11,508 nucleotides of DNA from NCBI GenBank assembly GCA_031290205.1, contig JAITNZ010000213.1, positions 1 through 11,508 of the forward strand, in the 5' to 3' direction. The notes below the pieces were generated by a model. The model saw only the letters and a list, made by a program, of their open reading frames with translations, was not told where the DNA came from and ran no database searches. This DNA comes from Spirochaetaceae bacterium. Its GTDB lineage: Bacteria; Spirochaetota; Spirochaetia; Treponematales; Breznakiellaceae. A program made the position numbers and the translations under genes. This document shows, in pieces, positions 4,690-11,112 of this stretch (within the stretch, counting starts at the first letter, position 1; each line of letters begins with the position of its first letter).

Positions 4690-7600
4690 TCAGTATTCCT
4701 CCCATGCTTTAATTTCGAGCCCTTTTGTGCGGTAGGAGGCGAGGGCGTCGATGAATTGGCGTGCGACTTTTATGTTGGTAATCAGCGGGATGTCGAAGTC
4801 TACCGCTTTGCGGCGGATAAGGTAGTCGTTTTTTAACTCCGACTGCAGGTTGCTTTTTGGAATGTTGATAATCAAATCAAGCTCGCGGTTTTTGATGAAT
4901 GTTTCGATGTTCGGCTCTTTCGGCGCGCCGTCTTTTGTTTCTAGGGGCCAGCAGAGCTCGGTAACGGGGACGCCGTGAGCGGCAAAAAATTTTGTCGTGC
5001 CGTGCGAAGCAAAAAGCTCGTAACCCATTTCGGCAAGCTTTTTCGCCGAATCGAGGAAGTCGAGTTTATCTTCGAGCGGACCAGTCGAGAGGAGGATGCG
5101 TTTTTTCGGGATGCGGTAGCCGACGGAGAGCATCGCCTTGAGGAAGGCGTCGTTCAGTCCGCTGCCTATACAGCCAACTTCGCCGGTTGATGCCATCTCG
5201 ACACCGCTCACGGGGTCTGCCCCGTGGAGTCGGCTAAAGCTGAACTGCGCCGCCTTGACCCCAACCCATTCGAGGTCGAGCGAGGACGTGTGCGGCTTTT
5301 CGACCGGCTCGTCGAGCATCGCCTTTACGGCAAGAGCAATCATGTTCACGCGGCTCACTTTCGAGCAGAAGGGGAAACTCCTGCTTGCGCGGAGGTTACA
5401 TTCGATGACGCGGACGCGGTTATGCTGGGCGAGGAATTGTATGTTGAAGGGACCAGTGATGTCCAGAGCGCGCGCAATCTGGCTAGAAATCCGCCTCACC
5501 TTGCGGATAGTCTCGATATAGAGCCGCTGGGCAGGCAGCACGACCGTCGCGTCGCCTGAATGGACGCCCGCATTTTCGACATGCTCGGTGATACATGAAT
5601 AGATGATTTCGCCGTGTTTTGCCACCGCGTCGATTTCGATTTCCTTCGAGTTTTCGACAAACTTCGAGATGACGACAGGGTGTTCCGCGCTCACGTCGGC
5701 AGCCATCCGCAGAAAGCGGTCGAGCCCCTCGTCGTCCCATGCGACGTTCATCGCCGCGCCCGACAGCACATAGCTCGGGCGGATGAGGACAGGGTAGCCC
5801 GCTTGGGCAGCGAAGGCGCGCGCCGCAGCGAGGTCGGTAAGCTCCCTCCAATCAGGCTGTTCGATGGCGAGCGTATCGAGCAAGCCGGAAAACTTATTGC
5901 GGTCCTCCGCCTGGTCGATAGCCCAGGGCGCCGTCCCATAGATGAGCGTTCCGGCATCGAAGAGTTTTGTCGCCAGATTATTCGGCGTCTGCCCCCCCAT
6001 CGAGAGGATCAGCCCTTCGGGGTGCTCCCGCTCGTAAATGTCGAGGATACGCTCCAGCGTCAGCTCCTCGAAGTAAAGCCGGTCGCACATATCGTAATCG
6101 GTCGACACCGTTTCGGGATTGCAATTCACCATGATCGTATAGCGCCCCAGTTGCCGCGCCGTCTCCACCGCGTTCACGCAGCACCAGTCGAACTCCACGC
6201 TCGACCCAATGCGGTATGCGCCGGAGCCCAGCACCATCACGCCGCGCCCCGCCGCGCTCACATCGTCCGCCGAGCCGTTATAGGTCATGTAGAGGTAATT
6301 CGTTTTCGCAGGATACTCCGCCGCCAGCGTATCAATCTGCTTCACGGCAGGGCGAATCCGGTGCGTTTCACGGAGCGTGCGCACCTCAGCTTCCGTCCTC
6401 CCGACAAGCTGCCCAATGCGGGAGTCTGAAAACCCCAGCCGCTTAGCACGGAGAAGAAGTGAAGAAGGGGGAAGTCTCCCCCCCGCTCCAGCCCCGCTGC
6501 GCGGGTCTTCCGCTACCCCCTCTCCTAGGGGCGCTGCCCCTAAAACCCCGCCTTCCTCTTCCCCGTTCCCCGTTCCCCGTTCCCCGTCCCCCATTTCTCC
6601 GCTTGCCTTTTTCCCAGTTTTATTCGATACTAGAACTGAGGCGACGACCGCTCCCACCTGATTGCAGACATCAGAGTATTCAGGTGTGTATCCATATTGT
6701 GCGCTCACCGTCATTATGGCGTCGGTTGCCTTGCCACTTGACTTTTTTTCATTATCATTCGATACTGAAAGTGAGGCGACGACCGCTCCCACCTGTTTTC
6801 GGAAGCCGGAGAATTCAGGTGCATAGCCGTGCTGGGCGATAACCGTTTGTATGGCGTCGGTTGCTTCTTCTTTTTTATTGCTGTTATCGAAGCCTGTTAA
6901 AATCCATTTTTCGTCATCGCCTTGCATTCTCTGTTTACTGACAATAGCTACTATGCCGTCTTTTCCAAGTTCCACTCTTCCCTTATGTTGAGGATTCTCC
7001 CTAAAAAGTATTTCTCTTGTTATTTTCCCTTCACGGACGGTTTGCAAAACAAGCATCGCTATTGCGGCTATTTCATCAAGGCTTTTTTTATCTTTTAATC
7101 TGTCTTCGATAATATGCTGTATGCCGTAACCTTTTTTTCCTGTATATCCCTCGTCAATGCTCACCTCGGCGTTGAGCGCCTCGCTCCACACCACATCCGA
7201 TTGCCCTGTTTCGAGTATCGCCGCAAGCATCGCAAAATCGTGCCGGGGGTCGGGATTTTCGGGGGAAAACTCCCCACCCGCCTTTAATTCACGCTCGCAA
7301 TCCAGCACATTTTTGATTTTGTAGAGGAACCAGCGGTCGATTTTCGTCAGGCGGTGGATTTTGTCGACGGTCCAGCCTTCATCGAGGGCGCGGTAGATGA
7401 TGAAGACGCGCCGATCGGTGGGATTTTGCAGCGCGTTTTTGATGTTGCCCAGCCCCTGCCCGCAGAATTCGTCATCCCCGCAGAGCCCCGGCGCGCCGAT
7501 GCCCGTCCTCATCCGGAGGGCTTTTTGTAAGGCTTCCTCGAAAGTGCGCCCTATCGACATCACTTCGCCGACGGACTTCATCTCGCTGCCGAGCCGCAAA

Positions 7601-8697
7601 TCTACATTTTTGAACTTCGAGAGGTCCCAGCGGGGCACTTTTACGACGATATAGTCGAGCGCGGGCTCGAAGCAGGCTTTCGTCACGCGGGTAATGCGGT
7701 TCTCGATGTCCAGCAGGGTGTAGCCCAAGCTGAGTTTTGCGGCGACGAAGGCGAGCGGGTAGCCGGTGGCTTTCGAAGCAAGCGCCGATGAGCGCGAGAG
7801 ACGGGCATTTACCTCGATGATTCGGTAGTCCTCGCTTGCGGGGTCGAGGGCATACTGGATGTTACATTCGCCGACTATGCCGAGGTGGCGGATAACGTCG
7901 ATGGAGATGCGGCGGAGTTTGTGGTATTCGCTATCGTTAAGGGTCTGGCTGGGGGCTACGACGATGCTTTCGCCGGTGTGGATGCCCAGCGGGTCGAAAT
8001 TTTCCATGTTGCAGACGGTAACGCAGTTGTCGGCGCAGTCGCGGACAACCTCATACTCTATTTCCTTCCAGCCGCCAAGCCATTCTTCGACAAGGACTTG
8101 CGGGGCGCTGGCAAAGGCGCGGACACAGCGCTCGCGGATTTCCGCCTCGTTTTTACAGATGCCGCTGCCCGAGCCGCCCAGGGCGTAGGCAACGCGCACC
8201 ATCACGGGGTAGCCGATAGTTTCGGCGGCGGCGGCGGCGCTGTCGATGTCGGTGCAAGCCTCGCTCCGCGCCGCTTTCGCCCCGATTTCCGCAAGCCGAT
8301 TGCAGAACAAGGCGCGGTCTTCGGTGTCCTCGATGGTTTTCACGCTCGTCCCCAGCACCTTTACGCCGTATTTGTAGAGGGCGCCCGTCCGTTCAAGCTC
8401 GACGCCGCAGTTAAGGGCGGTTTGCCCGCCGAAAGAGAGCAAAAGCCCGTCCGGGCGCTCTTTTTCGATGACTTGGGTAACAAATTCCGGCGTTACCGGC
8501 AGGAAGTAGGTAGCGTCTGCCATCCCTTCGCTCGTCTGAATCGTCGCAATATTCGGATTGATGAGGACGGTTTTGATGCCCTCCTCGCGCAATGCCTTGA
8601 GCGCTTGCGAGCCTGAATAGTCGAACTCGCCGGCTTGCCCTATTTTGAGCCCGCCTGAACCGAGGAGGAGGACTTTTTTGTATATGGGTCTGGTCAT
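4690..8697 (-). CDS. carB: Carbamoyl phosphate synthase large chain with in-frame nuclease-domain insertion
   Basis: Cytoplasmic synthetase subunit making carbamoyl phosphate from bicarbonate, ATP and glutamine-derived ammonia for pyrimidine and arginine synthesis. ATG 8697 has AAGGGA 9 nt upstream. Domains: first synthetase half from residue 9 (GSGGLKIGQAGEFDYSG; ligand residues Glu295/Asn297), oligomerisation domain from about 400 interrupted at about 479-745, second synthetase half from about 820 (Glu1099/Asn1101), and C-terminal MGS-like allosteric domain 1199-1335. The 1335 residues exceed the usual ~1070 by the insert alone. EVNARLSRSSALASKATGYP, PRWDLSKF and IECNLRASRSFPF are of the eukaryotic CAD/CPS1 type rather than the E. 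coli type (EMNPR, EVNPR). The reading frame is intact throughout and catalytic motifs are present, so a functional enzyme is plausible but unproven. No carA is visible in the window. It lies 72 nt downstream of a tRNA gene, separated by a terminator. Confidence 0.95.
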   Translation of the reverse strand: MTRPIYKKVLLLGSGGLKIGQAGEFDYSGSQALKALREEGIKTVLINPNIATIQTSEGMADATYFLPVTPEFVTQVIEKERPDGLLLSFGGQTALNCGVELERTGALYKYGVKVLGTSVKTIEDTEDRALFCNRLAEIGAKAARSEACTDIDSAAAAAETIGYPVMVRVAYALGGSGSGICKNEAEIRERCVRAFASAPQVLVEEWLGGWKEIEYEVVRDCADNCVTVCNMENFDPLGIHTGESIVVAPSQTLNDSEYHKLRRISIDVIRHLGIVGECNIQYALDPASEDYRIIEVNARLSRSSALASKATGYPLAFVAAKLSLGYTLLDIENRITRVTKACFEPALDYIVVKVPRWDLSKFKNVDLRLGSEMKSVGEVMSIGRTFEEALQKALRMRTGIGAPGLCGDDEFCGQGLGNIKNALQNPTDRRVFIIYRALDEGWTVDKIHRLTKIDRWFLYKIKNVLDCERELKAGGEFSPENPDPRHDFAMLAAILETGQSDVVWSEALNAEVSIDEGYTGKKGYGIQHIIEDRLKDKKSLDEIAAIAMLVLQTVREGKITREILFRENPQHKGRVELGKDGIVAIVSKQRMQGDDEKWILTGFDNSNKKEEATDAIQTVIAQHGYAPEFSGFRKQVGAVVASLSVSNDNEKKSSGKATDAIMTVSAQYGYTPEYSDVCNQVGAVVASVLVSNKTGKKASGEMGDGERGTGNGEEEGGVLGAAPLGEGVAEDPRSGAGAGGRLPPSSLLLRAKRLGFSDSRIGQLVGRTEAEVRTLRETHRIRPAVKQIDTLAAEYPAKTNYLYMTYNGSADDVSAAGRGVMVLGSGAYRIGSSVEFDWCCVNAVETARQLGRYTIMVNCNPETVSTDYDMCDRLYFEELTLERILDIYEREHPEGLILSMGGQTPNNLATKLFDAGTLIYGTAPWAIDQAEDRNKFSGLLDTLAIEQPDWRELTDLAAARAFAAQAGYPVLIRPSYVLSGAAMNVAWDDEGLDRFLRMAADVSAEHPVVISKFVENSKEIEIDAVAKHGEIIYSCITEHVENAGVHSGDATVVLPAQRLYIETIRKVRRISSQIARALDITGPFNIQFLAQHNRVRVIECNLRASRSFPFCSKVSRVNMIALAVKAMLDEPVEKPHTSSLDLEWVGVKAAQFSFSRLHGADPVSGVEMASTGEVGCIGSGLNDAFLKAMLSVGYRIPKKRILLSTGPLEDKLDFLDSAKKLAEMGYELFASHGTTKFFAAHGVPVTELCWPLETKDGAPKEPNIETFIKNRELDLIINIPKSNLQSELKNDYLIRRKAVDFDIPLITNIKVARQFIDALASYRTKGLEIKAWEEY
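6467..6552. repeat. Dispersed hairpin repeat, family A, copy 2, translated within carB
   Basis: Starts with the same GGGGGAAGTCTCCCCC hairpin as at 2045-2060 (here 6467-6482), followed by CGCTCCAGCCC, a CCCGC-TGC-GCGGG hairpin, GTCTTCCGCTACCCCCTCT, and a TAGGGGC-GCT-GCCCCTA hairpin (6526-6542). It takes the place of the TGCGGGGG hairpin of copy 1 with different but still paired bases. It is read on the opposite strand as the GGVLGAAPLGEGVAEDPRSG region of CarB. Confidence 0.8.
6561..6588. repeat. 7-bp microsatellite within carB coding sequence
   Basis: CCCCGTT x3 plus CCCCGTC at 6561-6588, four 7-bp units in the carB insert, encoding GDGERGTGNG (CarB about 703-712). The unit length is not a multiple of three, so a change of one unit would shift the frame before the second synthetase half. 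Confidence 0.8.
6595..6864 (-). repeat. 135-bp in-frame tandem duplication in the carB insert
   Basis: Two adjacent 135-bp units encode 45-residue repeats (CarB 612-656 and 657-701). Each starts ATDAI, contains QVGAVVAS and ends in KK.SG. By eye 29 of 45 residues are identical. The unit is exactly 45 codons, so the frame is preserved. Confidence 0.82.
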
Positions 8698-8724
8698 TTT
8701 TACTGTTCCCTTGGAATCGTCGTG

Positions 8725-8767
8725 AAAAAATTAAAAAAGGCAACTGTCCAAAGGACAATTGCCTTTT
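8725..8767 (-). terminator. Intrinsic terminator after tRNA-Lys
   Basis: On the minus strand AAAAGGCAATTGTCC (8767-8753) and GGACAGTTGCCTTTT (8749-8735) form a 15-bp stem with one G-U wobble and a 3-nt loop, followed by TT-AA-TTTTTT. The wobble pairs only in the minus-strand transcript; on the plus strand it would be an A-C mismatch. This supports minus orientation. It lies between the tRNA gene and carB. Confidence 0.85.
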
Positions 8768-8769
8768 GA

Positions 8770-8842
8770 TGAGCCGCACAGGGTTCGAACCTGTGACCCG
8801 CAGATTAAGAGTCTGCTGCTCTACCAACTGAGCCAGCGGCCC
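8770..8842 (-). tRNA. tRNA-Lys (anticodon CTT)
   Basis: A complete 73-nt cloverleaf on the minus strand. The acceptor arms GGGCCGC and GCGGCTC pair with one G-U. The D arm reads GCTCAGTTGGTAGAGC. The anticodon arm has stem GCAGA/TCTGC and loop CTCTTAA, giving CTT, which reads lysine AAG. The T arm is ACAGG-TTCGAAC-CCTGT with discriminator A. CCA is not encoded and must be added after transcription. The terminator follows directly. No sequence duplication suggesting an integrated element at the 3' end is seen. Confidence 0.97.
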
Positions 8843-8959
8843 CACGCCTTATTCAATTATTTGAGCCTATCACTTTTTTAAAAAAACGTCTAGCCCCCGC
8901 TATGTTAGGAGGTGCACTTCCAAATTCGTGGTAAATTGGGAGTAGGGAGTAGGTGAAGA

Positions 8960-9137
8960 GGGGGAAGTATCCCCCTCGCCCAGTAACTGCGCCCGAAACG
9001 TTGAGGGCGTTGGGGGTTTATACAGCACGGCGTAGCGCCAGCAAAAACCACTGTTCAGAAAGCGGTATCAGCGCGCCGCGCGCACGTTGTTGCGCGCTAC
9101 CCTCTCTGCGGGGGAGTGCCCCCGCAACGCCCCCCTC
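8960..9137. repeat. Dispersed hairpin repeat, family A, copy 3 (interrupted)
   Basis: Opens with GGGGGAAGTATCCCCC (8960-8975), where the stem differs by one base from copies 1 and 2. It closes with GCTACCCTCTCTGCGGGGG-AGTG-CCCCCGCAACGCCCCCC (hairpin 9107-9126), nearly identical to copy 1. The middle (about 8980-9095) is replaced by unrelated sequence including a GGCG-TAG-CGCC hairpin. GGGAGTA x2 precedes it at 8937-8950. No gene is visible in 8844-9378. Confidence 0.75.
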
Positions 9138-9140
9138 GGC

Positions 9141-9190
9141 TAAATCGGCAGCTATCCGACACGAGGCGTCTTCTCAACATTGCAATCTCA
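9141..9190. repeat. Inverted copy of inner family-B segment
   Basis: The reverse complement of 9141-9190 matches 2329-2378 at 42 of 50 positions by eye, including TTGCAATG, TTGAG or CTGAG, and CGCCTCGTGTCGGAT. In both places it lies beside family A or B repeat material. Confidence 0.7.
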
Positions 9191-9230
9191 TTTTATCGGC
9201 AGTGCAACTAAATTGAGGCTCAAAATTCTC

Positions 9231-9250
9231 GATGCTACGCATCGCGTAGC
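9231..9250. repeat. Overlapping alternative hairpins
   Basis: GCTACGC-ATC-GCGTAGC (9234-9250) is a perfect 7-bp stem with a 3-nt loop. It overlaps GATGC-TAC-GCATC (9231-9243), so the two cannot form together. No U-tract follows on either strand. The rest of 9251-9378 shows nothing I can name. Confidence 0.5.
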
Positions 9251-9378
9251 CGCGCGCTTTATTCGCAGTGAGGATTTTTTATTGTATCGCAATCTCAACA
9301 AGGAAGTTTTTCCCTTTCCAAATCTATTGTATTCGCAGGACAATCCTAAAACCACAACGATATAGGACAATAACAATT

Positions 9379-10035
9379 TTATTCACGTAAAGCTAAAACA
9401 CCATTCACCGTTAATACTCCATTATTATAATCGGTCGTTAAAATACCTGAATACTTACGGCTTGCGTTAGATGCCGCAATATCGGGAACAAGATTGATTT
9501 TATTCCAATCAAGAGCGTTCATATTATTAGGGTTAGCTCCCTGTTTTACATATTGCGCCCGTAATGCAGAGACCAAACTATTATTTTCGGTAATGTTCTC
9601 CGCCCAAAAACAGGAGTTGCTAATGTCGATTTTTTTATTGTCGTCTGTTTGTATTTGATATACTGTGCCGTATAGAATGAATTGTATAATTAGTTTTTTC
9701 CCTACATTCTCCACGGTAAGATAAAAATTATTGTTATACTGCCGTGAAGCAACCGGAAATAACAGTAAATGACGGATACCTCTTGGCATTGTATACCGGC
9801 GGTTTGTCATAGAGTCATAACGAACTGCGTCAAATTCCCGCGTTGAATGTACGGTGCTTGCACCGCTTACCGCGTCTAACTTATCATTAAATCTTTTTGT
9901 TCCAATTGACCAGTTAAAGTAATCTCGTGACGGTTCCGATTGAATGACATTATACCGCATATCAATGGTAACGTTCTGCGCAAACGCGGAAAATCCTAAA
10001 CACAAGGAAACGGTAAAACAAAATAACTTTTTCAT
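9379..10035 (-). CDS. Small exported protein of unknown function
   Basis: I do not recognise the 218-residue product. It begins MKKLFCFTVSLCLGFSAFAQ, a clear signal peptide with likely cleavage after AFA (about residue 19), and no other membrane segment is evident, so a periplasmic or secreted location is expected. The mature part is rich in Asn, Tyr and beta-strand-like stretches (for example NFYLTVENVGKKLIIQFILYGTVYQI), and ends in an ILTTDYNNGVLTVNGVLAL strand pair. The ATG at 10035 is chosen because GAGGAG lies 5 nt upstream; an earlier GTG at 10041 overlaps that site. The ATG overlaps the TGA of the upstream flavin oxidoreductase gene (ATGA), so the two are translationally coupled. It is AT-rich like its partner. 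A role linked to the oxidoreductase is only inferred from this coupling. Confidence 0.75.
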   Translation of the reverse strand: MKKLFCFTVSLCLGFSAFAQNVTIDMRYNVIQSEPSRDYFNWSIGTKRFNDKLDAVSGASTVHSTREFDAVRYDSMTNRRYTMPRGIRHLLLFPVASRQYNNNFYLTVENVGKKLIIQFILYGTVYQIQTDDNKKIDISNSCFWAENITENNSLVSALRAQYVKQGANPNNMNALDWNKINLVPDIAASNASRKYSGILTTDYNNGVLTVNGVLALRE

Positions 10036-11021
10036 AAACACTCCTCTTTATATTTATATTCTTTCTCAAACCGATTGATCAGATCCGGTTCTTTCGCCAA
10101 AGGTCTTGCAATACCAAAATATTCAATTTTTGTATTGTTGAGTATTTCAGTCATTTCTTTAAAATCCCTATTGCCGCCGGTCATAATAATTTTTGCCGTA
10201 TTGGCCGCCGCAATTTTTTTCGCTTCGTTCTTAAAAAAGGATCTTGAATCCTGAGTAAACTTACCCCAAGCCCCGCTTATTTCAATTGCGTCTATGCCCC
10301 TTTTGGCTAATTCTTGGCATAAATACAATACATCTTCAAACGGTACTCCATTTTCAAAACCATCGCTTGCGTTTATTTTTATCAATACCGGAAAATCTTT
10401 ACCAACTGATTTTCGTATGGCTTCATACGTTTCCAATGACATTCTTGCTCTGTTTGCGACAGAACCACCGTATAAATCCATTCTGCGATTATAATGGGGA
10501 GTGATGAATTGACTCAATAAAAATCCATGCGCCGCGTGTATTTCAACGCCATCATATCCGGCAGTTTTTGCCCTTACAGCGGCTGCGGCAAACTTTTGCT
10601 GTATATTTTTTATTTGGTCAACCGTTATTTCTTGTGGTATTATTTTGGTATTTAAATTTTCCACAACACTAGGCGCCAGAATAGTCATACCTGTCGCCTC
10701 CCCCATGATATAAGACCCGACATAGACTAATTGCAAAATAATATTTGCATTATATTCATGCACTAAATTGGTGAGTTTCTTATGCCCTTCAAAAAACGAG
10801 TCATTATAAAACGCCATCAGGGGAAAAGATTTTTCAGCCCTATCAACCAAAGTAAAGCCGGTAATCAAGGTTCCAGTCCCTCCCTCGGCAAGTTCCTTAT
10901 ATATTTTTAAGATATGTTCGTTTACTTGTCCATCAGTTGTTTTTTCGCCAATGGCAGCCCGAATGAACCGATTTTTTAAGGTCATTTGCCGCAATTGGGT
11001 TTTATCAAACAAGGTTTTCAT
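10032..11021 (-). CDS. NADH:flavin oxidoreductase / old yellow enzyme family protein
   Basis: FMN-dependent ene-reductase-type TIM barrel of 329 residues that reduces alpha,beta-unsaturated carbonyls, quinones or nitro compounds using NAD(P)H; the true substrate is unknown. It shows the family core GYDGVEIHAAHGFLLSQF, with His162 and His165 as the substrate-binding pair, followed by TPHYNRRMDLYGGS (174-187) and NRAR. The C-terminal phosphate-binding segment reads IIMTGGNRDF, then FGIARPLAKEPDL. It is a compact OYE without the iron-sulfur and FAD domains of 2,4-dienoyl-CoA reductase. AAGGAG at 11027-11032 lies 5 nt before the ATG. It is first in an operon with the exported protein downstream, and is driven by the promoter at 11042-11070. 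Base composition is much lower in GC than carB, suggesting acquisition. Confidence 0.92.
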   Translation of the reverse strand: MKTLFDKTQLRQMTLKNRFIRAAIGEKTTDGQVNEHILKIYKELAEGGTGTLITGFTLVDRAEKSFPLMAFYNDSFFEGHKKLTNLVHEYNANIILQLVYVGSYIMGEATGMTILAPSVVENLNTKIIPQEITVDQIKNIQQKFAAAAVRAKTAGYDGVEIHAAHGFLLSQFITPHYNRRMDLYGGSVANRARMSLETYEAIRKSVGKDFPVLIKINASDGFENGVPFEDVLYLCQELAKRGIDAIEISGAWGKFTQDSRSFFKNEAKKIAAANTAKIIMTGGNRDFKEMTEILNNTKIEYFGIARPLAKEPDLINRFEKEYKYKEECL

Positions 11022-11035
11022 GTGTTCTCCTTATA

Positions 11036-11073
11036 ATATTGATAATAGAACATAAAGATAGATTTATCAATAT
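11036..11073 (-). promoter_or_regulatory. Promoter with palindromic operator for the flavin oxidoreductase operon
   Basis: On the minus strand TTGATA (11070-11065) and TATTAT (11047-11042) are separated by 17 nt, placing the transcript start near 11035, 14 nt before the ATG. A perfect 10-bp inverted repeat ATATTGATAA (11036-11045) / TTATCAATAT (11064-11073) covers both boxes, with centres 28 bp apart. This layout suits a dimeric repressor. No regulator gene is adjacent within the window. Confidence 0.65.
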
Positions 11074-11112
11074 GCACGATGCGCCGCTTCTTCGAAAATC
11101 TCGGACTTTCGT

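Larger units (their letters stand above)
6463..7263 (-). mobile_element. In-frame insertion in carB: PBECR-like phage nuclease domain plus repeats
   Basis: CarB residues about 479-745 have no counterpart in normal CarB. Flanking host sequence (DRWFLYKIKNVLDCERELK before, LLLRAKRLGFSDSRIGQLVG after) joins as in E. coli CarB when the insert is removed, leaving 1068 residues. Residues about 480-611 carry GYGIQHIIEDR (523-533; His528), a KSLDEIAAIAMLVLQTVREG helix, KDGIVAIVS and WILTGFD (598-604). I read this as the PBECR fold (barnase/EndoU/colicin E5-D/RelE-like RNase) of phage polyvalent and MuF proteins. Two 45-residue repeats follow (612-656, 657-701), then a Gly/Glu linker (702-715) and translated repeat A (about 716-745). 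The 3' part of the insert is visibly AT-richer than carB. It lacks intein splice residues. Family assignment comes from motifs only; whether the domain is active is unknown. Confidence 0.75.

Noticed and set aside
5614..6429. Long plus-strand open frame antisense to carB (also 7885-8616)
   Set aside because: Arg/His-rich or Ala/Asp-rich antisense readings of a GC-rich gene, with no ribosome binding site or recognisable domain. carB is certain on the opposite strand.
6463..7263. Intein inside CarB
   Set aside because: The insert does not begin with Cys/Ser/Thr at the junction in an intein block A context, does not end in His-Asn before a Cys/Ser/Thr, and has no homing endonuclease motif. It is not at a catalytic motif, where inteins usually sit.
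8411..8845. Minus-strand open frame beginning MGPLAQLVEQ
   Set aside because: The first residues are a translation of the tRNA-Lys gene, a well-known artefact, and the rest is an out-of-frame shadow of carB.
9188..9376. 62-codon minus-strand open frame downstream of the exported protein
   Set aside because: No ribosome binding site. It translates repeat and hairpin sequence (9231-9250) and has no recognisable features.
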